The position numbers were made by a program, and so were the translations under genes. From Mesobacillus subterraneus (GTDB lineage Bacteria > Bacillota > Bacilli > Bacillales > Cytobacillaceae), in assembly GCF_023715485.1 (NCBI RefSeq), contig NZ_JAMBOF010000026.1, positions 1-48,234 of the forward strand: a stretch of 48,234 bases of DNA. The letters are read 5' to 3'. Positions 1 to 8,078 of this stretch are shown piece by piece (positions within the stretch are counted from its first letter, which is position 1; each line of letters begins with the position of its first letter). Below the pieces are notes generated by a model. It did not search any database, was not told where the DNA came from, and saw nothing but the letters and a program-made list of their open reading frames with translations.

Positions 1-123
1 TGTTAAAATTGGACATGGATAAAGTACTCCTCTCAAAAGGTTATTGTGGTGATAACTCAGAGAGTACTTTGTCCTTTTTTCTTTGTCTAGAAAAAGGCCT
101 TACACATACATTTATAAACCATC
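1..123 (-). mobile_element. IS256-family element, transposase-5' end only (cut by window edge)
   Basis: Bases 1-123 are identical, as far as I can compare by eye, to the right end of the complete element at 11369-12742. They include the first five codons of the transposase (start codon at 14-16, minus strand), its leader and the terminal sequence ending ATAAACCATC. The rest of the element lies outside the window. The 8 bp next to the end (124-131) are TTTTAATA, the A/T core of the first unit of the adjoining repeat array. Same orientation as the internal copy. Confidence 0.9.
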
Positions 124-200
124 TTTTAATAGCGAAAAAATAATTTTAATAGCGAAAATCTTATTTTAATAGCGAAAATCCAAATTTAATAGCGAACTGG
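124..200 (-). repeat. 20-bp-period intergenic repeat array A
   Basis: Four units of AATAGCGAAAA spaced 20 bp apart; read on the minus strand the unit is TTTTCGCTATTAAAA. The last unit changes into AGCGAACTGGAAA, the head motif also found at the other arrays of this window. No coding potential was seen. The IS256 end abuts the array. Function unknown. Confidence 0.75.
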
Positions 201-253
201 AAATTCCTTGTCTGAATTTACATTTTTACCGATTAAAAGGAAATTCCGAGGAA

Positions 254-367
254 TTATTCCACTTCCTGCTTTGGAGCATCTGGCTTACACATTCTATCTA
301 CAGTAAAACCAATCACGAGCATCATGGCAATCGGAATGGAGAAATTTAAAATATGGACAATGGTCAT
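254..367 (-). CDS. 37-residue single-span membrane peptide, divergent from nosD
   Basis: This short reading frame has a strong GGAGG ribosome-binding site (about 375-379, minus strand) before the ATG and ends in TAA. The product has a hydrophobic stretch at residues 4-23 (ILNFSIPIAMMLVIGF) followed by a charged tail containing one cysteine (DRMCKPD) and ending in acidic residues. It looks like a small single-pass inner-membrane protein, resembling in size and layout the accessory peptides of respiratory oxidases such as CydS. I cannot assign a family. It is transcribed away from nosD and may have belonged with genes now beyond the IS element. Confidence rests on the ribosome-binding site and the clear membrane segment. 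Confidence 0.6.
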   Translation of the reverse strand: MTIVHILNFSIPIAMMLVIGFTVDRMCKPDAPKQEVE

Positions 368-613
368 GTCGATATCCTCCTTCGAGTTAATACGGTATTC
401 ATATTATTTACATTATATAGTAAAAGTCACAAAATAGACACATTTAATTTAGATAATTCAGAAAATTTTAGAAAAATGGCTAGACTTCACCCTGTTTTTG
501 TGATTTTTACTGGTCATCATCTAGATAATTTCAACTTTTCCCCACATTAATTTCAAGTTTTCCTCACATTTATTTGCTAGTTTTAAAGAGGTACGTTACA
601 AGGGAGGGCAGTT

Positions 614-1987
614 ATGGAACGATTGAATACGCTCAGCCGAAATTTGCGAACGCCGGTAAAAATTTTATTCTATACAATCCTGTTTCTCACAATGGGAAGT
701 ACCGACGCATTTGCAGAAGAGATCAAGGTAGAAAAAGGCAAATCCATTCAAGCTGCCATCGATCGCTCGAATAGCGGGGATATCATCGGCATTGGGCCAG
801 GAATTTACAAAGAGAATTTAGTCATTGATAAGCAAATTTCACTCATAGGGGAAGAGGGAGCAATTGTTGATGGCGGAGCAAAAGGGAGTGTCATCACAAT
901 CACTGCTTCAAATACCTTGATCGAAGGCCTGACCATCCAGAACAGCGGTACTCAGCAGGAGGACAGCGGGATCTATGTCAAAAAAGCACACGATAACGGG
1001 ATAAAAAAGAACAAATTAAAAAACGTCCATAACGGAATTTATATAGCGAACAGCAACAATAACCAGCTGATTGAAAACAGCATCACAAGTTATGAATCTC
1101 ATTTTTCAAAACGCGGAAATGGCATCCACTTGTTCAAGGGGGATGGGCATCTGCTTAGAGGAAATGAGATCTCCGATGTCCAGGATGGCATTTATTTCGA
1201 TTTTACAAGAAGCGTACAAGTGGCTGAAAACCATATCCTTCATTCCCGCTATGGAATGCACTTCATGTTCAGTGAGCAAATTTCAGCGGAAAAGAATAAG
1301 GTTGAAAAAAATATCACGGGGTTAATGGTGATGGATTCGAGCGGGATTGAGTTCATCGGAAACAGGGTGTCCGACCATTTCCATTTCCGGGGTTTTGGCA
1401 TCCTTATCTATGAAACGAAGGATGTTCTTGTTGAAGGAAATGAAATCCTGCGGAACAGCACGGGGTTGTCCTTGGAAAATGGTGCAAACACTTTGACCAG
1501 CAAAAATATCATTGCAGCAAACCAGGTCGGTCTTGAATTCAGAGGGGAAAATCAGCAAAACATCTTTTCGGAAAATAATTTTATCGGCAATGTCGTCCAG
1601 TCAAAAATCTCTGGGGGAAATATGAGGCTCGATAATGGCGAGAAGGGGAACTATTGGGATGATTACGGCAGTTTCGATTTATCGGGTGATGGAATTGGGG
1701 AAGAGGCTTATAAAGCAGGATCCCTGTATGACCGACTTTTGCAAACGCAGCCTTACTGGCAATTCTACTTTGAAAGTCCATCGATCAAGCTGTGGACTAA
1801 GGCGGAATCTTTATTCCCGTCTTTCGGGACGGCCAATGTATATGATGCAATGCCGCTCGTTGAACCTGCTGTTAAGCTGCAGGAAACAAAGCAAGAGAGC
1901 AAACGTCCATTGCTTCCAGGAGCAGCCGGGGCACTTTTCATTTTATTCTCTTTACTTGTCATTGTGAAAGGAAGGAAACTGCTATGA
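614..1987 (+). CDS. nosD: NosD, nitrous oxide reductase maturation protein (secreted beta-helix)
   Basis: 457 residues. An N-terminal signal segment (hydrophobic at about residues 19-33, AFAEE cleavage region) is followed by the repeated asparagine/glycine-rich strands of a CASH/pectate-lyase-type right-handed beta-helix (about 45-330). A C-terminal membrane helix (about 434-452) ends in GRKLL. This matches NosD, which works on the outer face of the membrane with the NosFY ABC transporter to assemble the CuZ copper-sulfide centre of N2O reductase. The start is supported by GGGAGGG 7 bases upstream. The stop overlaps the start of nosL by 4 bases (ATGA), so the genes are translationally coupled. 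nosZ, which usually lies just upstream in Bacillaceae clusters, is absent; the sequence upstream is repeat and IS256. Confidence 0.9.
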   Translation: MERLNTLSRNLRTPVKILFYTILFLTMGSTDAFAEEIKVEKGKSIQAAIDRSNSGDIIGIGPGIYKENLVIDKQISLIGEEGAIVDGGAKGSVITITASNTLIEGLTIQNSGTQQEDSGIYVKKAHDNGIKKNKLKNVHNGIYIANSNNNQLIENSITSYESHFSKRGNGIHLFKGDGHLLRGNEISDVQDGIYFDFTRSVQVAENHILHSRYGMHFMFSEQISAEKNKVEKNITGLMVMDSSGIEFIGNRVSDHFHFRGFGILIYETKDVLVEGNEILRNSTGLSLENGANTLTSKNIIAANQVGLEFRGENQQNIFSENNFIGNVVQSKISGGNMRLDNGEKGNYWDDYGSFDLSGDGIGEEAYKAGSLYDRLLQTQPYWQFYFESPSIKLWTKAESLFPSFGTANVYDAMPLVEPAVKLQETKQESKRPLLPGAAGALFILFSLLVIVKGRKLL

Positions 1988-2445
1988 TCAAAAAGCTTGG
2001 AATCTTGATGGTGTCGCTTGCGGTAATAAGCGGCTGCCAGAACAATACGATGGAACCTGAGGAGATCAATCCGGAAATTGACGTATGTGAGGTTTGCAAT
2101 ATGGGGATTGCCCATGAACATTTTGCGGCCGAGGTTGTCACTAAGGACGGTGATATCCATAAATTTGATGATATCGGCTGTATGGAGGAATTCCTGCAAT
2201 TGGAAACCAGCCTAAAGGAAGAAGGAGCTGCGAAGAAGTATGTAAGGGACATGGAAACAGGGGAATGGTTGGAGCTTGAAGAAGCGTACCATGCGTACCA
2301 CCCTGAATTCTGGACGCCGATGGCTAATGGTGTCGTCAGCTTCAAGGATAAAAAAAGTGCTGAGAAGTATGTGGATGAACAGGAAATGGGAGAAATCCTT
2401 GATTATCAGGCGTTGCTAAAACATGAGTGGAGCTGGGAACGATGA
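1984..2445 (+). CDS. nosL: NosL-family copper-binding lipoprotein
   Basis: 153 residues. A lipoprotein signal peptide ends in the lipobox ISGC, so the protein is probably anchored on the outer face of the membrane. The motif CEVCNMGI is the Cys/Met metal site typical of NosL, and the fold continues with FDDIGCMEEF and a C-terminal region with AxxYV motifs. NosL proteins bind Cu(I) and supply copper for N2O reductase maturation. The gene overlaps nosD by 4 bases and nosY by 4 bases, fixing it as part of a nosDLYF operon. A second, longer NosL-like gene lies nearby at 4225-4854 on the other strand. Confidence 0.9.
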   Translation: MIKKLGILMVSLAVISGCQNNTMEPEEINPEIDVCEVCNMGIAHEHFAAEVVTKDGDIHKFDDIGCMEEFLQLETSLKEEGAAKKYVRDMETGEWLELEEAYHAYHPEFWTPMANGVVSFKDKKSAEKYVDEQEMGEILDYQALLKHEWSWER

Positions 2446-3260
2446 TGCATATTGCCAGGCAGCAGATGACACTGATTATGAGAAGCCATTGGCTTGCCGG
2501 CTTTGGCTTGCTGTTCTCATCACTCGCCGTAATGGTGGCGTTTTTAGGAAACACGGGCGGGACGGGATTTGATGGATTTAATCGAATGACGGCAAGCTTG
2601 CTGAATGTAAACCTGCTGCTGATTCCATTGCTGTCCTTGTTGATTGGCAGCTTATTCCTGTCGGGTGATAAAGAGGATAGGGGACTGATGCTGCTGCTGA
2701 CTTATCCAGTTTCACCATGGGCAGTCATCCTTGGAAAATATGCCGGACTGTTTGCTGCTGTCTGGTCGGTTTTAACATTCGGCTACGGTGCAGCATTGCT
2801 CGTTATCTTCTTTGTTGGCGGCAGTGTCTCGGTATCATTGCTGCTGCTGTTCTATTTATATTCCGTCCTGCTGGCGGCAATTTTCCTGTCGATGGCAATG
2901 ATGATCGGCATAATGGCCAAATCGCGCTTCCAGGCTCTGGGAGTAAGCTTGATTGTCTGGGCATTCCTGGTGCTTTTTTACGAATTCATCATTATGGGAG
3001 CAAGCATGTTCATGATGAAGCAATGGATTCTGCCAATGCTGACGGCTTCGATATTTCTCAATCCTGTCGAACTAATACGTGTCCAGTCGATCCTGTCGCT
3101 TGATGGAGCATCTGTATTTGGACCGCGTTTATACGATTTGACGATATGGGCGGATGGAAGCGCGGGGAAAGTGCTATTTGCAGTTGCTGTTTTCCTATGG
3201 ACCGTACTTCCTGTTTTATACTCGGTACGCAGGATAAAAAGAGGTGCAGTTGATGAATAA
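2442..3260 (+). CDS. nosY: NosY, ABC transporter permease of the Nos system
   Basis: About 272 residues from the ATG at 2442, which overlaps the nosL stop as ATGA and has GGAG 9 bases upstream; an in-frame GTG at 2427 is possible but less likely. About six hydrophobic segments are visible, including 20-40, a pair after GDKEDRGL, and a last one before the terminal RRIKRG. The GDKEDRGLMLLLTYPVS stretch is typical of ABC-2-type permeases including NosY. With NosF it forms the transporter thought to supply a sulfur species to NosD for building the CuZ cluster. The end overlaps nosF by 8 bases. Confidence 0.88.
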   Translation: MMHIARQQMTLIMRSHWLAGFGLLFSSLAVMVAFLGNTGGTGFDGFNRMTASLLNVNLLLIPLLSLLIGSLFLSGDKEDRGLMLLLTYPVSPWAVILGKYAGLFAAVWSVLTFGYGAALLVIFFVGGSVSVSLLLLFYLYSVLLAAIFLSMAMMIGIMAKSRFQALGVSLIVWAFLVLFYEFIIMGASMFMMKQWILPMLTASIFLNPVELIRVQSILSLDGASVFGPRLYDLTIWADGSAGKVLFAVAVFLWTVLPVLYSVRRIKRGAVDE

Positions 3261-3963
3261 CAACGAATGGATCAGGCTTGAGGGATTAGCCAAACATTAT
3301 AGCGACGAGAAAAAAATCACCGACATCAGCCTTACAATAGAGAAGCCTGAAATCTTCGCGCTATGCGGGGGAAACGGTGCCGGCAAAAGCACATTGATTA
3401 AAATGCTGACCGGAATCACGAAGCCGACTTCGGGAAGGATCTTCTTGGATGGAAAAGAAGTGGACCCGCAAAGCTTCGACTATAAAAAACTGTTTTCGTA
3501 TATGCCGGACGAAATGCTGCTCCCTCGTCAATTGACGGGACTGGAAGTGCTGGCTTTTTTTGCGAGATTAAGAGGAATAAGTGATGGAAAAGTAAGCGAA
3601 GTCCTGCAGCAGGTTGGTTTGTATGATGTACGGAAAATGCCGATCAAGCAATATTCAAAAGGGATGCAGCAACGCCTGTCGCTGGCGCAGGCGCTTATGC
3701 CAGACGTTCCGCTAAGAATCCTCGATGAACCCACGAACGGACTTGATCCATTCTGGGTATTCCGCTTTAAAGAAATTATTCAAGAGGAGAAACGGCAGGG
3801 GAGGACGATCTTCTTCACAACTCATATACTAAGCCTTGTCGAGGAACTGGCTGACAGAGCAGCCTTCATGCAGGAAGGAAAAATGCATTACTGTGATTCT
3901 GTCGACACGCTTGTACAAAAAAACGGCGTATATACACCGCTTGAGAAGGTATTCTTCAAATAG
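3253..3963 (+). CDS. nosF: NosF, ABC transporter ATPase of the Nos system
   Basis: About 236 residues from the ATG at 3253, preceded by AAGAGGTG with 6-base spacing; a GTG at 3244 is the longer option. All ABC ATPase motifs are present: Walker A GGNGAGKST, signature YSKGMQQRLSL, Walker B LRILDEPTNGLDP and the H-loop FFTTHIL. It is the energising subunit for NosY. It is last in the nosDLYF string and is followed by a terminator at about 4084-4122. General ABC-2 ATPases are similar, so the specific name rests on the operon. Confidence 0.88.
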   Translation: MNNNEWIRLEGLAKHYSDEKKITDISLTIEKPEIFALCGGNGAGKSTLIKMLTGITKPTSGRIFLDGKEVDPQSFDYKKLFSYMPDEMLLPRQLTGLEVLAFFARLRGISDGKVSEVLQQVGLYDVRKMPIKQYSKGMQQRLSLAQALMPDVPLRILDEPTNGLDPFWVFRFKEIIQEEKRQGRTIFFTTHILSLVEELADRAAFMQEGKMHYCDSVDTLVQKNGVYTPLEKVFFK

Positions 3964-4083
3964 GGTCTTTTTGCTTTTATACTCAAAATTATTTAGATCC
4001 AGGTTCAGGAATAACTCAATAAGAAGAATACGAGCCGTATGGACTAATCCGAATAACAAAAATTAATGTCAAAAACATCGAAA

Positions 4084-4122
4084 AAAAATCCCGGTGCGGT
4101 TCAAATTTCGCTCCGGGATTTT
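4084..4122. terminator. Rho-independent terminator between nosF and the second nosL
   Basis: The inverted repeat AATCCCGG / CCGGGATT has A-runs on the left and T-runs on the right, so it can serve nosF from the left and possibly the convergent nosL-like gene from the right. Confidence 0.7.
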
Positions 4123-4224
4123 TGAATTATAAGGAGTTGCTTCTACTAAATGTGTTTTTCAGCGACAGATCTTTCCCTTAGGACAACATTTTTAGGATGA
4201 CCTTCTTCATCGGTGCTAGCATCA

Positions 4225-4854
4225 TTAATGTCCGCTTTCTTCTTTTTCATCCTCGTCCATATTGCCGTCCTCCTTTTTATCCATGCTGCCGCCGTTCATT
4301 TTCATTTTTTTCATGTATCGTTCATTAGAAATTTGGTCGATTTGCTGCCATGCAGCCATCTCTGGATTCTTTTCACCATTATCCGAAATGAAATTTTCGG
4401 CGCTTTCCTTGTCACTGAAAAATGCATAGCCGTATTTCATAGGAGTTTTAATCTCTGCTTTTACCGGCACCGCAGTATCAGCACCAATCCATTCAGACGT
4501 CACATAGTCACGAACCCATTTCTCTTCGTATTCCACTTCATCTCTTCTTTGGTAATTCAAAAGGCAGCCCGAATCATCGAAGAAGACATATTCCCCGCCC
4601 TTCGTTTTTGCCTGGGCCGTGAATACTCCCATTGGATCGGTTTTTGTATAGACCTTCATATTGCAGAAGGCGCAGACATCTTCCTCGCCTGGTTCATGTG
4701 GGCTAGCTGCATGCTCGCTTTCATCATGTTTTTCTTCAGTTGCCACAGTCATTCCTTCCTCCTGCTTATCCTTGTTTTCTGCAGCTTCGTCACCGCATGC
4801 CGAAATGATTATCATTAAAAAGAATGCCATCATAATAGCTAATAATTTTTTCAT
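4225..4854 (-). CDS. Second NosL-family lipoprotein with long charged Met/Glu/His tail
   Basis: 209 residues, longer than the 153-residue NosL at 1984. The signal peptide ends in the lipobox IISAC. A linker rich in Glu/His follows (residues 22-55, with HDESEHAASPHEP), then the NosL core with CAFCNMKVY and the FFDDSGCLLNY motif. The last about 35 residues are a Met/Lys/Glu/Asp-rich tail ending in GH. The core suggests a surface copper chaperone. The His- and Met-bearing extensions could bind more metal, but that is inference. A ribosome-binding site (GGAGGGAAC) precedes the ATG. It faces nosDLYF convergently, so it is probably a separately regulated member of the Nos/copper system. Confidence 0.8.
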   Translation of the reverse strand: MKKLLAIMMAFFLMIIISACGDEAAENKDKQEEGMTVATEEKHDESEHAASPHEPGEEDVCAFCNMKVYTKTDPMGVFTAQAKTKGGEYVFFDDSGCLLNYQRRDEVEYEEKWVRDYVTSEWIGADTAVPVKAEIKTPMKYGYAFFSDKESAENFISDNGEKNPEMAAWQQIDQISNERYMKKMKMNGGSMDKKEDGNMDEDEKEESGH

Positions 4855-5014
4855 TAAAGTTCCCTCCTTTAATCGAATTTAATCCTATCAAGGAGTTGTG
4901 ATTAAATTGCGAAAAAACCGTGTGGAAAGCGTGAGATGGGCTTGTTTTTTTTGACGATTTTGTGACAAGTTATAAATCAATTTCTTATACAAAGTAAAAG
5001 TTGAGTTATCAAAA

Positions 5015-5029
5015 ATGTAACCGTTTTAT
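5015..5029. promoter_or_regulatory. Possible cre (CcpA) box upstream of psuK
   Basis: ATGTAACCGTTTTAT matches the cre consensus WTGNAANCGNWNNCW at all but one position and overlaps a TATAAT-like hexamer at 5027-5032. It would fit catabolite control of psuKG. A single-site match of this degree can occur by chance. Confidence 0.3.
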
Positions 5030-5106
5030 AATAAAGTTGTGTATATTCAGACAAAGGTTTAAGATTTAAATATAAGCTATAATTTGGAAGTAGCGAGGTG
5101 CGCCAC

Positions 5107-6204
5107 ATGAACGAAAAAGAGGCACTGATTTTAAAATTGATAAAAGAGGATCCGTTCATTTCACTGAACGACCTGGCTGCGAAAACTGATTTATCACGTT
5201 CAGAGGTTGCCAGCTACATTTCAACATTAATAAAGCAAGGAAAGATTCTTGGTCGGGCTTACATATTGCCAGAAAAACGCCAGGTCTTGTGTGTAGGCGG
5301 AGCGAATGTCGACAGGAAAATCTGGTCGAAAAGCCAGCTGGAGCTGGGAACATCAAACCCGGCGGAAAGCTCTAAATCATGCGGCGGAGTTGCCAGGAAT
5401 ATCGGCGAGAATCTGGGACGGCTTGGCAGCGATGTCAGCGTGCTGACAGTCGTTGGCGATGACCATGAGGGGCATTGGCTGATGGAGTACACTAAGGCTT
5501 TTGCCGATGTGAGTCCATCACAAACTCTACAAGGTCATTCAACCGGGGCCTATACAGCGGTGCTGGACCATGAAGGCGAAATGACCGTAGCATTGGCCGA
5601 AATGTCAATCTATGATTCTATAACTCCTGAATTTATTGATAATAAATGGGGCTATTTTGCTTCCTCCGATTTCATTATGCTGGACACGAATTTCCCTGCG
5701 GATGTCCTTGAGTGCATTATTGAACGCTGCCGGAAACAAAATATCCAGCTATGTATCACTCCAGTTTCATCGCCCAAAGCAAAAAAGCTGCCAATGGATT
5801 TATCAGGCGTGACCTGGCTGATTGCCAACAAAGATGAAGCAGAAGCAATTTCAGGAATCAGCATCCAAAATGAAGGCGACTACTTCAAGGCAGCTGAAAT
5901 GATCATACATAAGGGTGTAGAGAAGGTAGTCATCAGCCGTGGAGATAAAGGGCTGATTTATTTTACAATAAAAGGAGAAGCAGGCGTCCTTATCCCGCCC
6001 AGCATTCCGGTAATCGATGTCACAGGAGCAGGAGATTCCCTAGTAGCAGGAATCATTTATGCTCATTTGAATGGAATCCAGACAGAGGATGCATGCAAAA
6101 TTGGCATGGCATGCTCGATCCTCACGTTGCAGACAATTGAAACTGTGAACCCGGTATTAAATAATAAGCATCTGTTGGACACCTATAAACAAAACTTTAA
6201 ATAA
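5107..6204 (+). CDS. psuK: Pseudouridine kinase with N-terminal winged-helix domain (PfkB family)
   Basis: About 365 residues from the ATG at 5107 (GAGGTG 6 bases upstream); a GTG at 5098 is the longer option. Residues about 1-55 form a winged helix-turn-helix (LNDLAAKTDLSRSEVASYISTL). The rest is a PfkB/ribokinase-type sugar kinase with the first signature GGVARNIGENLGRLG and the second DVTGAGDSLVAGII, where the second Asp is the catalytic base. The following gene encodes pseudouridine-5'-phosphate glycosidase, so the substrate is almost certainly pseudouridine. The kinase makes pseudouridine 5'-phosphate for PsuG. The fused DNA-binding domain suggests it may also bind DNA or self-regulate, as seen in some YeiC-like kinases. 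Confidence 0.85.
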   Translation: MNEKEALILKLIKEDPFISLNDLAAKTDLSRSEVASYISTLIKQGKILGRAYILPEKRQVLCVGGANVDRKIWSKSQLELGTSNPAESSKSCGGVARNIGENLGRLGSDVSVLTVVGDDHEGHWLMEYTKAFADVSPSQTLQGHSTGAYTAVLDHEGEMTVALAEMSIYDSITPEFIDNKWGYFASSDFIMLDTNFPADVLECIIERCRKQNIQLCITPVSSPKAKKLPMDLSGVTWLIANKDEAEAISGISIQNEGDYFKAAEMIIHKGVEKVVISRGDKGLIYFTIKGEAGVLIPPSIPVIDVTGAGDSLVAGIIYAHLNGIQTEDACKIGMACSILTLQTIETVNPVLNNKHLLDTYKQNFK

Positions 6205-6216
6205 GAGAGGTATAGC

Positions 6217-7128
6217 ATGCTAGAGAAGTGGCTTGAATATTCGCAAGAAGTAATAGAAGCAAGAGAAGCAGGCAAACCAATAGTAGCTTTGGAGTCTACG
6301 ATTATCTCACATGGTATGCCTTATCCTCAGAATGTAGAGACCGCTAGGGAAGTTGAAGAAATCATCCGTGAAAATGGAGCGGTTCCTGCGACCATAGCCA
6401 TCCTTGATGGAAAAATAAAGATTGGCCTTTCAAATGAAGACTTGGAGTATCTCGGGCAGAGCGAAAATGTGGAAAAAGCAAGCAGGCGTGACATCCCATT
6501 CTTATTATCAACAAAGAAAAATGGAGCGACAACGGTGACAGCGACAATGATTTGTGCTGAGCTTGCCGGAATCGAAGTGTTTGTAACTGGCGGAATTGGC
6601 GGGGTCCACCGTGAGGCGGAAACAACGATGGATATTTCGGCAGACCTGCAAGAGCTGGCACAAACGAATGTGGCAGTGGTGTGTGCAGGTGCTAAATCCA
6701 TCCTTGATTTAGGTCTGACATTGGAATACCTCGAAACACATGGAGTTCCTGTTGTTGGTTTCGGAACAGATACGCTGCCGGCATTTTATACAAGGACAAG
6801 CCCTTTTAATGTGAATTTTCGTCTCGATTCGGCAGATGAAGTAGCTGAAATGATTAAAACGAAATGGGAACTGGGACTGGATGGCGGTATCGTAGTGGCA
6901 AACCCAATTCCAGAGGAAAACGCACTCGAAGAAAGTTTTATCTCAGAAGTAATCAATCAGGCACTGGCTGAAGCGAAGGAAAACCAAATCGAAGGCAAAC
7001 AGGTTACACCATTTCTCCTCGGGAAAGTGAAAGAGCTAACCGAAGGAAAGAGCCTTGTTGCCAATATCGCGCTCGTCAAAAATAATGCGAGAGTTGGAGC
7101 AATGATTGCAGCCAGCCTTGTCAGATAG
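6217..7128 (+). CDS. psuG: Pseudouridine-5'-phosphate glycosidase
   Basis: 303 residues, the usual length for the PsuG/YeiN/IndA family. Hallmarks are [17 protein letters not shown] near the N-terminus, the lysine-bearing LSNEDLEYL and [14 protein letters not shown] region, and [11 protein letters not shown], which is typical of the phosphate/sugar site. The enzyme splits pseudouridine 5'-phosphate into uracil and ribose 5-phosphate. It starts 12 bases after psuK with AGAGAGG as ribosome-binding site, and a terminator follows directly. Cytoplasmic. Together psuK and psuG recycle pseudouridine from RNA turnover. Confidence 0.93.
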   Translation: MLEKWLEYSQEVIEAREAGKPIVALESTIISHGMPYPQNVETAREVEEIIRENGAVPATIAILDGKIKIGLSNEDLEYLGQSENVEKASRRDIPFLLSTKKNGATTVTATMICAELAGIEVFVTGGIGGVHREAETTMDISADLQELAQTNVAVVCAGAKSILDLGLTLEYLETHGVPVVGFGTDTLPAFYTRTSPFNVNFRLDSADEVAEMIKTKWELGLDGGIVVANPIPEENALEESFISEVINQALAEAKENQIEGKQVTPFLLGKVKELTEGKSLVANIALVKNNARVGAMIAASLVR

Positions 7129-7130
7129 AG

Positions 7131-7158
7131 AATCAGCCATTTAGGCTGGTTCTTTTTA
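7131..7158 (+). terminator. Terminator after psuG
   Basis: Stem AATCAGCC / GGCTGGTT with a 5-base loop followed by CTTTTTATTTTTT. Confidence 0.75.
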
Positions 7159-7277
7159 TTTTTTGTGGTCTAAATGGAAATATAATGTTGTATTTATTAT
7201 TAATAACGATAAAAAAGGTTACCTAAGAGGGTGAGGAGCAAGTGTGACTGAGGAATTATACTAGATTTTTTAAAGAA

Positions 7278-7625
7278 TCAAGTGCTTTTTTCATTTCTGG
7301 TGTTTTTGAATTTCATAAAATCTAAGTAATATGCAAAATCTTCTTTGCTGATTCCGTTTTTTATAGCCTCATCAACAAGAAGAATCCATTCTTGATCGAT
7401 CGGCACTCCCTCGTTATTTACAAATGTCTCTCGGCCCATTAAGTATTCGACTGTTGTATCCAGGGTATTTGCCAGCCGGGATAAAACCTGGAGGGAAGGA
7501 TTCTCCTGAATCCCTCTTTCAATGTAACTAAGATAGGACTTTGATACATTCGCTTTTTCAGAGAGTTCCGTAATAGAGTATTTTTTTCGTATCCTCAAAC
7601 TTTTGATTTTCTCTCCAACCATCAT
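7278..7625 (-). CDS. SinR/SlrR-like XRE-family repressor
   Basis: 115 residues. The N-terminal 65 residues are a Cro/C1 helix-turn-helix (ITELSEKANVSKSYLSYIERG, then ENPSLQVLSRLANTL). A C-terminal Sin domain (DQEWILLVDEAIKNGISKEDFAYYL) is the dimerisation surface through which SinR binds SinI. It is therefore a second SinR-type regulator next to the clearer SinR at 8744. An AAGGAG ribosome-binding site precedes the ATG by 9 bases. A perfect 15-bp inverted repeat containing GTTCTTT half-sites lies about 95 bp upstream, between this gene and the divergent zinc-ribbon gene. The target set is unknown; SlrR is the closest functional analogy. Confidence 0.82.
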   Translation of the reverse strand: MMVGEKIKSLRIRKKYSITELSEKANVSKSYLSYIERGIQENPSLQVLSRLANTLDTTVEYLMGRETFVNNEGVPIDQEWILLVDEAIKNGISKEDFAYYLDFMKFKNTRNEKST

Positions 7626-7717
7626 TCTTGTAATCTCCTTAAAATTAATACACTAATTCATTATAACGAACAATTAATTCTTTAAAAAATACAAGAAAGT
7701 AAGATAAACCGAGTAAA

Positions 7718-7754
7718 TTCTTAAAAAAGAACGATTATGGTTCTTTTTTAAGAA
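7718..7754. promoter_or_regulatory. Perfect 15-bp inverted repeat, probable SinR-type operator
   Basis: The left arm TTCTTAAAAAAGAAC and right arm GTTCTTTTTTAAGAA are exact reverse complements with a 7-base spacer. Each arm contains the known SinR site GTTCTYT (here GTTCTTT) in opposite orientation. It lies between two divergent genes (start codons at 7625 and 7863). A terminator is unlikely because no gene reads into it from the left and the stem is A/T rich. Confidence 0.65.
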
Positions 7755-7862
7755 TATATGGCTGATTTTAGGTTTTTTAAAAATGATTCCAATGGACTAT
7801 ACTCGAAAGGAAAAATGTAAGAAAATAAAGGAATTTGAGAAATGCAAGGAGGTATAGATGCT

Positions 7863-8078
7863 ATGTATAGAAAAAACTGTGACCGATGCAATCGACCCTC
7901 ATATAGCAGCAGTGAGATAGGAGAGTGGTTATGTCCTGTATGCGGTCAAGATATGACTGGATATCCTTTCTTTAACTCTGTAAGTCTTGAGAAAGTGGCA
8001 ATATTACCTCGCTGGAAAAAGGATGTCTATAGAAAAGATCCTGCATATAAAAAACCGTCATCAAATTTATGGGGGTGA
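7863..8078 (+). CDS. Small zinc-ribbon protein, unknown role
   Basis: About 71 residues from the ATG at 7863, chosen because AAGGAGG lies 10 bases upstream; an in-frame ATG at 7842 overlaps that ribosome-binding site. Two CxxC pairs (CDRC at residues 6-9 and CPVC at about 30-33) form a probable zinc ribbon. The rest is basic and aromatic, ending near SSNLWG. I do not recognise the family. It shares an upstream region, with the SinR-type palindrome, with the divergent regulator, so Sin-type control is plausible. Confidence 0.6.
   Translation: MYRKNCDRCNRPSYSSSEIGEWLCPVCGQDMTGYPFFNSVSLEKVAILPRWKKDVYRKDPAYKKPSSNLWG

Noticed and set aside
38-110. Separate small RNA or attenuator in the IS256 leader
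   Set aside because: The hairpin GAGTACT...AGTACTC is part of the IS leader and present in every copy; it belongs to the element.
124-200. CRISPR-like array
   Set aside because: Period is 20 bp with only about 10 variable A/T-rich bases; no 28-37 bp repeats, no unique spacers and no cas genes in the window.
453-467. CodY-like sequence before nosD
   Set aside because: Only 12 of 15 matches in very A/T-rich DNA; too weak to report as a feature.
386-613. Fnr-type site upstream of nosD
   Set aside because: TGTGA and TCACA half-sites occur but not with the correct spacing or symmetry.
4213-4818. 201-residue plus-strand frame
   Set aside because: Antisense of the second NosL gene; Phe/His/Cys-rich with no recognisable domain.
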